A program made the position numbers and the translations under genes. Shown here piece by piece: positions 52,548-61,600 of a stretch of DNA of 62,666 nt. The notes under the pieces were generated by a model that saw only the letters and a list, made by a program, of their open reading frames with translations, had not been told where the DNA came from and searched no databases. Positions within the stretch are counted from its first letter, which is position 1. Every line of letters starts with the position of its first letter. Source of the DNA: Bradyrhizobium tropiciagri (GTDB lineage: Bacteria; Pseudomonadota; Alphaproteobacteria; Rhizobiales; Xanthobacteraceae). Location of the stretch: positions 1-62,666 of the forward strand of contig NZ_LFLZ01000053.1 in NCBI RefSeq assembly GCF_001189845.1. Direction: 5' to 3'.

Positions 52548-54266
52548 CTATCGAGCGGAGCTCGGGAAGGCCGACAGCAGCCAGTGGGGCTTCGTCGAGG
52601 CATAGGAGCTGGCATTCGCCGTGACCGACGGATCCGCGTAAATCACGTTCGGACCGTCCGCAGCGCTCTTCTGCTGCTGCATCCATTCCGCGGAGCCCGG
52701 CACGGAAGCGGTCGTGGTCGAACCGGTGAACCGGTCGGCAAACCCGACATCCTTCGCCGGCTGGGCCGACGCATAGCCCCCCTTGTAACCCTTGGCGGGG
52801 CGAACCGTGGCGGTCGGGCCCGGAACGGCGACGTGCAGCGGCTCGGAGCCGGTTTGCGGCAGGTTCACGCGAAGGGTGGGGAACGAATAGCGCGGCAGGC
52901 CGATCGACAGCATGTCGGTGGGCGCCGCGTCGACCGGCGGAGGAGCCTTCAGATATTCGATCAGGGTGCCCATCGCGGCCAGCAGCTGGTAGTCGGCGAA
53001 AACGACGACGCTGCGGGCGGAGGTGAGCGAGACCGATGCGTTGAAGAACTGGTTCTGTGCGTTGAGCAAGTCGATCAGGGAGCGCTGACCAAGCTCGTAT
53101 TCCTTCTGGAAGGCCGCGATGGTCTTGCGGTCGGCTTCCAGCTGGCGCGTCAGCGCCGCGATGCGCGTGGCCGTAATCGTACGGGCATTCCACGCCTTGT
53201 CGATCGATTCATAGGCGTCGCGCTGCAGGCGCGCGTGGCGCATGGTGGCTTCGGTATAGCGCTCGGCCTTCTCCGACCTGTTCCAGGCGTCCTGGCCGCC
53301 GCGGAAGATGTCCCAGGACATCACCACCTTGCCGCTGTAATCCTCATGGGTCACGGCGGGATTTCCCGGTGCGGTCACGTACGGGAAGGAGTTGTCGTAG
53401 TGGGTTGCGCGTCCCTCGAGATAGAATTTGGGGCCGAACGTTCCGTCCGTGGCCTTGAACGCATGCTTGGCGGCGTCGGCGTCGGACTGCGCCGCTGCGA
53501 TCGTCGAATTGAACCGCAGCGTGGTCGCCAGCGCTTCGTCGCGGCTCTGCGGCAATCCGCCGAGCGGAGCGGGGAAGCGAACATTGATCGGCTCAAGGCC
53601 CACGACCTTGCGATACTTCGCCCTTGCGTCGTCGAGGCTGCGCTGGAATTCGGCGAGTGCCGCGCGGGCGCTCTCGACGCGCTCCCGGGCTTGCTCCAGG
53701 TCGCCTTCGCCAGCCCGGCCGCCCGAGAAGCGGGAGTTCACGTTCGCAAAGATCTTTTCGTGGTTGGCGACGTTCTGCTGCGCGAGGCTCACCAGCCGGA
53801 TGTAGCGCACGACGTCCATGTAGCCTTCGGCCGCGTCGAGGGCCAGCAGCTCGGTGCGTTCCTTGACGCGGGAGGCCGCAGCATTCACGCGCGCGGTCTG
53901 GCGCCACACGTCATAGATCGACGAGAAGCCGTCCCACAGCAGCTGGCGTACAACCACGGATTCCTGGCTGCCGTTGCGCCAAGGTCCTGCACCCACAGTC
54001 GGCGTCTGAATGGTCGGTGCGATGAAGCCCGGCGGCTGGTCGAATTTTTCCGGACCGTAGCTGGCGTCGATGCGCACCTGCGGCAGCAACGTGCTCTGGG
54101 TCTGCCTCAGCTCGCTTTCCGTCGCTCGGCGATTTGCGGAGGCTTCGCCCACGCCCGGGTTGGTCAGCATGGCCTGGCGCAACGCATCGTTAATGGAAAA
54201 AAACTCGGCACGCGCTGACGTTGCCGCCAAGCAGAGGCACGCGATGACCGTGTATGCCGACTTCAT
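52548..54266 (-). CDS. TolC-family outer-membrane channel (LapE-like)
   Basis: This 572-residue outer-membrane efflux protein has a signal peptide (core YTVIACLCLAATSARA) and two outer-membrane factor repeats. Typical stretches are FSINDALRQAMLTNPGV, VVRQLLWDGFSSIYDVW, NVNSRFSGGRAGEGDLEQAR, MSWDIFRGGQDAW and YELGQRSLIDLLNAQNQFF. The C-terminal 130 residues after LLAAMGTLIEYL are a low-complexity extension, longer than in standard TolC. The ATG at 54266 has a GGCGGGG ribosome site and starts at the signal peptide; the longer frame to 54383 was rejected. It is first of the minus-strand secretion genes. Confidence 0.89.
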   Translation of the reverse strand: MKSAYTVIACLCLAATSARAEFFSINDALRQAMLTNPGVGEASANRRATESELRQTQSTLLPQVRIDASYGPEKFDQPPGFIAPTIQTPTVGAGPWRNGSQESVVVRQLLWDGFSSIYDVWRQTARVNAAASRVKERTELLALDAAEGYMDVVRYIRLVSLAQQNVANHEKIFANVNSRFSGGRAGEGDLEQARERVESARAALAEFQRSLDDARAKYRKVVGLEPINVRFPAPLGGLPQSRDEALATTLRFNSTIAAAQSDADAAKHAFKATDGTFGPKFYLEGRATHYDNSFPYVTAPGNPAVTHEDYSGKVVMSWDIFRGGQDAWNRSEKAERYTEATMRHARLQRDAYESIDKAWNARTITATRIAALTRQLEADRKTIAAFQKEYELGQRSLIDLLNAQNQFFNASVSLTSARSVVVFADYQLLAAMGTLIEYLKAPPPVDAAPTDMLSIGLPRYSFPTLRVNLPQTGSEPLHVAVPGPTATVRPAKGYKGGYASAQPAKDVGFADRFTGSTTTASVPGSAEWMQQQKSAADGPNVIYADPSVTANASSYASTKPHWLLSAFPSSAR

Positions 54267-54499
54267 AATCCCCGCCCCTACACTCGCAAAAAATATTACG
54301 TAGAATCCGCGAAAGCGTAACGTACGATGGTTCCGTAACCTATGACATTTCAGCCACACAGCGGCTCTAATTGGGCGGAGCAATCGGCTTTGGCGAGCAG
54401 ATTATTGAGAATTTAATTAAAAATCAATTGCTTGGCGCAGTTTGACCGGGCATCCCAGCTGGTGCCGGCAGGCAACACCGGTGTACCTGGAACAGTTAA

Positions 54500-54515
54500 G
54501 CCCGTCTTAACGGGC
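54500..54515 (-). terminator. Small hairpin after secreted protein gene
   Basis: GCCCGT/ACGGGC with a 4-base loop (CTTA) lies 9 bases downstream of the minus-strand stop at 54524 and is followed by TTAACTGTT. It is a short but plausible terminator. The rest of the gap up to the TolC-like start is AT-rich (54400-54430) and may hold that gene's promoter. Confidence 0.45.
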
Positions 54516-54523
54516 GGTCAAAG

Positions 54524-54979
54524 CTACTGGTTACGGCATGTCGCCAGGTAGGTCGCGACGAACGGCGCGGCCTTGGAATCGGGCGAGGGGTCTGCCAGGC
54601 GGCTCGTCAGTTTGTAGAGCGACTTGCTGGCAAAATAGAACCGGAAGATCTCGGCCGTGGACTCGTCGATGCGGGTCGCAAAGACCGATGCAGCGGTGCG
54701 GTGGGCGGCCGCAAAGACATAGGTGGTGAGCTTGGCTCCCTTGCCTTCCGTTGCGACAGAGGTCCCCCACGTGACCGAGAAGGTTTCGCCATCGATCGCG
54801 ACGGATGGCCGGACCGTGTCCAGATCGTCCTCGATCCATTGAATGTCACTGTTTTTGCCCGAGACGCCAAGCTCGACGCGTTTGCCGTGCGGTGTGTCGC
54901 AGGCGAACCTTAGGGGTTCAGCTATTGCTGCGCCTGTCGTCGTCAGCAACAACAAGACGCACCCGACTGACCTCCACAT
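54524..54979 (-). CDS. Secreted hypothetical protein
   Basis: This 151-residue protein has a signal peptide (SVGCVLLLLTTTGAAIA-EP) and a mature domain starting LRFACDTPHGKRVELGVSG. It ends with ATYLATCRNQ. The two outer cysteines could pair. The ATG at 54979 has AGGGAAA six bases upstream and directly precedes the signal; an alternative ATG lies at 55015. I do not recognise the family. It sits upstream of the secretion genes on the same strand but is separated by a hairpin. Confidence 0.65.
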   Translation of the reverse strand: MWRSVGCVLLLLTTTGAAIAEPLRFACDTPHGKRVELGVSGKNSDIQWIEDDLDTVRPSVAIDGETFSVTWGTSVATEGKGAKLTTYVFAAAHRTAASVFATRIDESTAEIFRFYFASKSLYKLTSRLADPSPDSKAAPFVATYLATCRNQ

Positions 54980-55127
54980 TGGCTTTCCCTGTGCAGTTGC
55001 ATTGCTTGGGATCATACTGATGTCCCCGCGAGGCCCGCGCAACTCGGAGATGTACGGACGCGGTCGGTCGAGCGGTACTCGCGTTGCCAGAGATCCCTGC
55101 GGCCGACGTCCGAAGGCGTCCGCGACG

Positions 55128-55664
55128 TTACTCCGGCGCAATCGGATGCGCCGGACGCTCGATCGATGGCCTGAGGCCGTCGAGTTCGAGGAAGACGTCA
55201 GCGTGCCTGCGAAGTTCATCGGCGATCATGGGTGGCTTGGTCCGAATGCTGGAGACGACAGTGACCCGGACGCCCATCCGCCTGACAGCTTCGACAATGG
55301 CTCGCAAGTCGCCATCGCCAGAAAAAAAGAACGCATGGTCTATGCGGTGCGCGATTTCCAGCGCGTCGACCGCGAGCTCGATACCGATGCTGCGCTTCAT
55401 TCGCCGCCGTCCATCGCCGTCGTCGTGCTGCTTGGCTGCCTTTCTCCTGACCGCATAGCCGTTGTAATCGAGCCAATCCACCAGCGGCCGGAGGCTGCTG
55501 AACTCGTCGTCGTCCCTCACCACCGTGTAGAAATATGCGCGCACGATCTGCCCGTGCTTGCCGAACTCCGTAAGCAGACGCCGGAAGTCGACTTCGAAGC
55601 CTAGGTTCTTGACCGTGGTGTGCAGATTGGCACCATCGATAAAAAGTGCAATGCGATCGGTCAT
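55128..55664 (-). CDS. NYN-domain (LabA/DUF88-like) protein
   Basis: This 178-residue protein is an NYN/PIN-like domain. Acidic catalytic-type residues lie in LFIDGANLHTTVKNLG (start), DALEIAHRIDHAFFFSGDGDLRAIVEAVR (centre) and VTVVSSIRTKPPMIADELRRHAD. NYN domains are predicted RNases or RNA-binding regulators; LabA proteins of this size are widespread in alphaproteobacteria. The ATG at 55664 with GGGG upstream is preferred over the one four codons earlier. It stands alone, so no partner is implied. Confidence 0.83.
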   Translation of the reverse strand: MTDRIALFIDGANLHTTVKNLGFEVDFRRLLTEFGKHGQIVRAYFYTVVRDDDEFSSLRPLVDWLDYNGYAVRRKAAKQHDDGDGRRRMKRSIGIELAVDALEIAHRIDHAFFFSGDGDLRAIVEAVRRMGVRVTVVSSIRTKPPMIADELRRHADVFLELDGLRPSIERPAHPIAPE

Positions 55665-56429
55665 CTCGAGCCCCATGACGCCGGATCAGTCGCTTTACGT
55701 TTTGGTTCTGGAAATTCCCGAGCGCGTGCTCGGCGCCCTCATTGAAACGCCTGATCCTAGAGCAAGATCTCGGCTGGGATGAAGCGAAAATTTCGGCGGG
55801 ATGAAGTTGAAATTGCGGCACCAGCGCGACTGCCATGGGGATCGTGCGCCTATTGATAAGCCAATGGATCCAAGCATACGGTCGGCCCGTCGCATGAAGG
55901 TGAAGCGGGCGTCATTGAGAATGCTGCCGCTTGCGCCCGCAACGCACGCCGGTGCAATGAGTCCGAAGAATGGCCTCGCTATGCGCTTCGATATCGTCGA
56001 GCAAGCGGGCACCAGGCAGTGGTGCAGCTCGCCCGACGAGCTACCGCCGCTGCGCCTGAGGCGACTCTTGCGTCACCAACAAAACTACATCTAAAATCAA
56101 TCAGGTGTACGGCGCGATTTCGTGCCAATGCGATATTTCGAGATACTACTTTTTTGCAGATGCAGGTTTTGGTCGATACCAATTTCGCCGGAGGGATGAC
56201 GGCTTTGCGCCCCGCATTACGCAGACACTTTATTATTCTAGTGCGCGAGCGTGGATGCGCGGCGGCGTGTCGGGTGCGCCGCCTCAACCAGTCTCTCGTC
56301 TCCATCGCTAACCAAATGTAGCGATCGACCCATTGCGCGATGTGATGTTCGTATCAGCAGGAGGCAGGGTGGGGAGCTCGCGATGGGGCTTGCCGTGACC
56401 GATTTCACAATCGGGCGCCCGATTGAGGC
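55665..56429. other. Gene-poor stretch
   Basis: No convincing gene in 765 bases. Short open frames on both strands lack ribosome sites and family-like sequence. A short direct repeat (CGGC-GGGATGAAG) occurs twice near 55776-55803. Base composition is more mixed than in the flanking genes, with AT-richer patches near 56090-56160 and 56230. Confidence 0.5.
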
Positions 56430-57035
56430 TTGCGCCAGGGAGGATTGGCCAAGCGCGCGAGATGCTTGCTCGTTCTCTCGTTCTGCATCCTGCTGTCCTG
56501 TTGCGGGGCCGCTCGCCAGGTCATCGAAAAGGAGGCGGGACCGACACCGGACCCAACAACGGAGATGGCGACAGCGGCCACCGAGCCGACGCCAGCGGCG
56601 ACTACGGCACCGGTACCGATGCCGGAGGCGACAAGGACGCCGACACCAGCGCCAGAGCCCGTCAACCTGAGCGGCGCCCTCGCGGACTGCCGGAACGCCT
56701 TTCCGGATCAGATCACGCAGGCGATGGCGCGAGCGTCCTGCGTGATCAAGGCGACCGAGCCCGTCCGGCCGCTGTTGCCGTTTCCCGATCTGCTCGATCG
56801 CGAGAACGCGCTGCGCAAGGCGCTGGCCGAGCAGGTTCAGGCAAGGACCATTTCCCTGCTCGAGCGAAACGTCCAGATCCAGAAGCTCCATTCGCAGCTC
56901 CTCGACGAGGAGCGTAGCAGGCTACCGGCCAAGCCGGCCGAGGCCAGCGAGCCGCCGGCGGCAGTCACGCAGTGGCGCCAATCCAACGGCGAGAGTTGCA
57001 GTCGGCTCGGAGGGGATTCGGGGAGCTGTTATTGA
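56430..57035 (+). CDS. Putative lipoprotein with Pro/Thr-rich linker
   Basis: This protein of about 201 residues has a hydrophobic N-terminus ending in a lipobox-like ILLSC (residues near 20-24), suggesting a lipoprotein. A Pro/Thr/Ala-rich linker follows (about 38-76). A conserved part then holds ALADCRNAFPDQITQAMARASCVIKATE, a helical segment LLERNVQIQKLHSQLLDEERSRL and a C-terminal motif VTQWRQSNGESCSRLGGDSGSC. The start is uncertain: TTG at 56430 is the first in frame and no ATG is well placed. A decayed partial copy lies at 57748-57924. Family unknown. Confidence 0.6.
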   Translation: MRQGGLAKRARCLLVLSFCILLSCCGAARQVIEKEAGPTPDPTTEMATAATEPTPAATTAPVPMPEATRTPTPAPEPVNLSGALADCRNAFPDQITQAMARASCVIKATEPVRPLLPFPDLLDRENALRKALAEQVQARTISLLERNVQIQKLHSQLLDEERSRLPAKPAEASEPPAAVTQWRQSNGESCSRLGGDSGSCY

Positions 57036-57559
57036 GCGAAAGGCTGTGTCTTGCCTCTTTCCGCGAGGCCACTCGCGCTAACCCTGTGCGTCCGAAGGGA
57101 ACCTGGGCGGTCGGGGCCGATCCTGTTCACAGGACGACGAGCCGGGGCAGAAGGTTGGGATACTTTGTCGGAATCGACGTCGCGAAGCTGGAAAACACAT
57201 CGCGATCGCCGAAACAGGCTGATAACGAGAGCTGCGCTCTCTCACGCTTCGGTGACTTGCATGCACCGTACCGTTGAACGGATCGAGAGCGCGCTTAACG
57301 CAGATTCGGCCTTTCACTTGGGCGCAAAAGAAGCTCGGCAACTCCAAGGCGCACTCCCAAGTCTTACTTCGCGGGCAAATCGGAGGAGCCGGCTCTGGAT
57401 CTGGCGCGCTGTGGTCGGGGTGCCGGGCGTCATCTCGGAAATCCGCGGTCAGGGTTACGGGGCGTACCGTGTACGTCCAAAGGTTCGCGTCGGCATGCCT
57501 GGCGGCGCGGGCTTTTCTCGTAAGGCCGCCGATTGCATCGCGTGCCGATCTCTCAAGGA
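57036..57559. other. Gene-free stretch with IS remnant
   Basis: About 520 bases after the lipoprotein-like gene show no complete gene. The only recognisable piece is the IS110-like remnant listed separately. Short frames on both strands are shadows without ribosome sites. Confidence 0.5.
57161..57219 (+). mobile_element. IS110-family transposase N-terminal remnant
   Basis: Codons 57161-57196 read YFVGIDVAKLEN, the hallmark start of IS110-type DEDD transposases. After one missing base the next codons read HIAIAETG, which continues the same motif. Nothing else of the transposase is present. It is a short decayed fragment, marking an old insertion or recombination near the duplicated lipoprotein gene. 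The match rests on a short motif. Confidence 0.45.
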
Positions 57560-57667
57560 TCATATTCGTCCCATGATCCACGGGTTGTCCCAAGCAATGA
57601 GCACTGCAATGGTTAGTGCGGCGATGACATAGAGCAGGAATTCGGTGCTCGTGACGTTGAACATCAT
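57560..57667 (-). CDS. 35-residue single-span membrane protein
   Basis: A small reading frame starts ATGATG at 57667 with GAGGA six to seven bases upstream and ends TGA at 57560. It encodes 35 residues: a short N-terminus (MMFNVTSTEF), one hydrophobic span of about 16 residues (LLYVIAALTIAVLIAW) and a tail DNPWIMGRI. The combination of a good ribosome site, a clean hydrophobic helix and a positively charged end suggests a real small membrane protein. No relative is recognised. Confidence 0.5.
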   Translation of the reverse strand: MMFNVTSTEFLLYVIAALTIAVLIAWDNPWIMGRI

Positions 57668-57747
57668 CTAAATCCTCGTTCGCCCCTGTTCGTCTCTCTC
57701 AGGTGGTGTGTGGTTCTAAACTTACACGGGCGCATCTCGGGAGAGCA

Positions 57748-57924
57748 CCCTGCTCGAACGAAACATCCAGATCCAGAAGCTTCGCAGATTCTCGATTAAG
57801 AGCGCGCAGGCAATCGGCCGCGCCGGCCGACGCGGGCAAGCCGCCGCTGGCGGTCACGCAATGGCGACAATCGAACCCGGATAGTTGCGGGCGACTCGGA
57901 GGGGATTCTACGAACTGCCTTTGA
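57748..57924 (+). pseudogene. Decayed partial copy of the lipoprotein-like gene
   Basis: This stretch repeats the 3' end of the gene at 56430-57035. It contains the matching LLERNIQIQK segment, a small deletion, an in-frame TAA where the intact copy has GAG (SQLLDEE becomes SQILD-stop-E), and the conserved end VTQWRQSNPDSCGRLGGDSTNC. Only the last third is present. It shows that the region arose by duplication with decay. Confidence 0.75.
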
Positions 57925-58393
57925 GACGGCGCGAAGCTAGGCAGAAAAACTCATGTCATGCGGCGTTCTCCCGTAAGACCACGGATACAACGTGTGGCGC
58001 AAAGGAACCCGTTGTCGGTTCGTCATTAATGTTAAGAGCGAGGATCTCTTGCGGCGCTAGACGGCCGCGCAAATTTGCGGCAAATTGCATCTAAATTAGG
58101 TTTTGGGATGTTTGCTCACATTTTTTGCGGACACAGGGCAAGCCTTCTCACGAAGAGTTTAAAGACAGAATTTTAATGCGTGCGGAGTTCAGAGCCGCAC
58201 CGAAGCGGGCAGGGTAGTGCGTTCGAGGTCTTTCACAGCGCGGCGGACGAGCAAATAACATAAAAGGCGTGGCAATTGCTTGTCGGTCGAAACGCTCGCA
58301 GGTTTTTTGAGCGAGCGTTTGGGTAGTTTGATGAATTGATTTTCGATTGCAATCACACCCGCTCTGCGTCGGCAGAGTTTTTAGGAGTGTGTA
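57925..58393 (+). promoter_or_regulatory. AT-richer leader with two hairpins before small gene
   Basis: These 469 bases are less GC-rich than average and hold no gene. Near the 3' end, AAACGCTCGC (58290-58299) pairs with GCGAGCGTTT (58311-58320) around an 11-base T-rich loop. A second hairpin CTCTGC/GCAGAG (58362-58377, 4-base loop) is followed by TTTTT and then the GGAG ribosome site of the next gene. The second looks like an intrinsic terminator placed just before translation start, as in transcription attenuation. Function is inferred from layout only. Confidence 0.45.
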
Positions 58394-58660
58394 TTGAGTC
58401 GCGTTATTTTGATCCGGAAGGCCGAGCCACCAATCAACTGGTCCGAGCTTGAAGCGCATCTCCGCGAGCTTTCGAGTTCTGCCCCTTCAACGTCAGTCGA
58501 TCTTTCGATGGGGCCTTTGCTCTTCACAGCGAACGGTCCGCGGGTGCTGATTGATCAACCGGCCTCGAGTTGGTCGGCCGCCCTGACAGAGGCGCCGCCA
58601 ATCGCTGCGCGCGACCCGTTTGAAGCGCTGTCGTTGCCGACAGCGACCTCATCCACATAG
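58394..58660 (+). CDS. Small protein preceding DUF4347 adhesin
   Basis: This 88-residue protein starts at TTG 58394, with GGAG seven bases upstream; no ATG lies nearby. It has no signal peptide. The first half is charged and amphipathic (RVILIRKAEPPINWSELEAHLREL), and the second is Ser/Ala/Pro-rich. It ends 36 bases before the DUF4347 protein and probably forms an operon with it. I do not recognise it; a secretion chaperone or leader regulator are guesses. Confidence 0.5.
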   Translation: MSRVILIRKAEPPINWSELEAHLRELSSSAPSTSVDLSMGPLLFTANGPRVLIDQPASSWSAALTEAPPIAARDPFEALSLPTATSST

Positions 58661-58696
58661 ACGTTTTTTGAGCCCAGCCGATTGCAGGACAGTATC

Positions 58697-61600
58697 ATGA
58701 TCGCCCAATCCAAAGTTGCTTCAGCCTCTCCGAACACCTCGGTGGCCATCGCGAAGTTCGGGCTCAATCATTGCCAATGCGGAGCGTTCGCGGGCGCAAG
58801 TTCTAAACGCGAGATCGCCTTCATCGACCGCGGCATCGATGACCTCGAAACGCTACTTGCCGGCATCCGGTCGGATGTTGAGGCGATCCTGCTCTCCAAC
58901 AATGAACCCGCACCCCGCCAGATGGCGCGAGCGCTGAAGGGCAGGAGGGGGTTGGAAGCGATTCACGTCATCGCGCACGGAACGCCAGGCGAAGTCAGCT
59001 TTGCCGGCGGCGCACTGACGAAAGAGGGCGTTCAAGCGAGTGGACGCGACTTGGCTCGAATCGGTTTAGCGCTGGCGCCTGACGGGCAGATCGCGCTGTG
59101 GGCTTGTCACGTAGCCAACGAGGACGCGCAGGCGAGCGATCTTGTGATGTGTCTTGCGGCGGCGTGCGGCGTTCGCGTGGCAGCGAGCCGCGGCAAGGTC
59201 GGGCACGCCAGCAAAGGGGGCGTCTGGCATTTGGATTCGGCGGCGCCACCGATCACGGATCATGCTATCCGCACCTATCAGGGCGTGCTCGATAGTGGTA
59301 ACGGCACGACCGTGGATAATCTGAACGTTCTCGATGCGATCAAAACCAACGATACCAATGGTGTCGAATATATTTACTGGGGCGATATTTCGACGTTTCT
59401 GACGACAAGCGCAAATGCAACACAAACCGTCACGATTCAACAGGCATTCCAGGCTGGTCAGCTGTTGCTGACGTTCCAGGTCGGATCGAATTATTACACC
59501 ATCGGCTATAACAGTGCGGCGTCCGTTTATTATCAGGGTACGCTTGCGACCGGCTTTTTTCTTGAACAGACCGACCAGTACGGCACGCCTGTCGGCCATT
59601 TTGATGCGATCACCGGCCAGACGGTTAGCGGATCGCCGCAGACGTTGATCAGCGGCTTCACTGGGGCAATTTCAAATTTCGTTTCGCAAATCAACAACCT
59701 TGGCCTGTTCGCCAGCACCACCCAGTTGATCACCGATACGATCGACGGCAGCGCCGGCAAGGACAATATTCAAGGCATCGCCAGCAACGCTGCAATTCAC
59801 AATATTATTCAAGGCGGCGCGGGAGCGGACGTTCTTACCGGCGGCATCGGTTCCGACTATTTCGTTTATGCGAGAGCAACCGACTCCCCAGCGGCGGGAC
59901 AACTCAATTCAGGCGGGCAACTTGCGCAAACCTGGGACCAGATCACGAATTTCCAGGTTGGCTCGGACAAGCTCGACTTTAGCCAGTTGATCAGTGACCA
60001 GTCGGTCTCGAGCGCGGGAGGCGTGACCGCGTTTGCGGCCGGGCTTGCGGAATTTCGCTGGTTTGGCCCACAGCCGGCGAACACCGGCTCGATGGGGCCC
60101 GCCAATGGTTATGGCGTCTGGTACACCCCCGACGGATCCGGCGGGGTCTATGTTTATGCCGACACGAACGGCGACGGTGTTGCAGATTTGAAGTTTGACG
60201 TCGCTGGAGTTACCGCGCTCAATCCCAGCGATTTTGTCGCAGTAGATCCGCCGAGCGCCTTCGCGGTCCACATTGATCCAATCGAGCCTACCCAGTCGAA
60301 CCCTTGGCTCATCAATCTTGCCGATGCAAGCGCTCCAATAACCGTCACCGGCACGGTCACGCATTTCACGCCGAGCGCGCACCTCATCATCAATCTGAAT
60401 GGTCATAGCTACACCGCCACGGTTGCCGCGAATGGTACATGGTCCGCAGTCATTCCAGCGGGTGACTTGGCTCATGCCTCACTGCCGGACGGCACGTATA
60501 CTCTTTCCGCTGTAGTGAAGGTTGGTAGCTCGACAGCCGCTTCAGATTCCCATTCGGTGACTGTCGATGAGACGCCGCCGACTGTGACATGGGGGGCTAG
60601 CACGCCCGGCGTCGAAGGTACTGCAATCCATCTCGGCACCTTGGCCGCTTCCGATGCGGCCGGAATTGTTTCGCTGATGGTCAGCGCCATCCCGGTCGGT
60701 GCAACTCTTACCGACGGAACCCACACCTTTACGGCGACCAGCGGGCTGACCTCCGTCGACGTTCACACCTGGAATCTGTCGACGCTCACCATCACGCCGC
60801 CAAACGATACGAACTTCAGCCTGGCGGCGGTGGCTACTGACGGGAGCGGGAATTCGAATACTGCGGTTCTCGAGGCGCTGACGGTCAATCCGCTGGCGGC
60901 GACGCTGGCGCCGGTTGCGGCGAGCGGGGTCGAGGGCTCGGCGATTGCGCTCAATGTCGGGCTGACGCTGAACAAGCTGGCGGGCGATGCGGCCGGCACC
61001 AACACGCTGAACAGCCTGGTGATCAGCGCGATCCCGGTCGGGGCGACGCTGGCGGATGGCAACGGTCACAGCTTCACGGCGACCAGCGGCCACACATCGG
61101 TGGACCTGGCGGGCTGGAATCTCGGCACGCTGACGGTCACGCCGGCGAACGACACAAACTTCGTGCTGAACCTCGCGGCGACCGAGAAGGACGCCGAGGG
61201 CAATATCGGTCCGCTAACCACTGCGACGGAGGCGGTGACGGTTAACCCGCTGGCGGCGACGCTGGCGCCGGTTGCGGCGAGCGGGGTCGAGGGCTCGGCG
61301 ATTGCGCTCAATGTCGGGCTGACGCTGAACAAGCTGGCGGGCGATGCGGCCGGCACCAACACGCTGAACAGCCTGGTGATCAGTGCGATCCCGGTCGGGG
61401 CGACGCTGGCGGACGGCAACGGTCACAGCTTCACGGCGACCAGCGGCCACACATCGGTGGACCTGGCGGGCTGGAATCTCGGCACGCTGACGGTCACGGC
61501 GGCGAACGACACAAACTTCGTGCTGAACCTCGCGGCGACCGAGAAGGACGCCGAGAGCAATATCGGTCCGCTAACCACTGCGACGGAGGCGGTGACGGTT

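Noticed and set aside
55695..56094. Short open frames of about 100 codons on both strands
   Set aside because: No usable ribosome site, no signal or domain, and composition matches non-coding background.
56238..56891. 217-codon minus-strand frame opposite the lipoprotein-like gene
   Set aside because: Arg/Gly-repetitive antisense of the Pro/Thr linker; no start signal.
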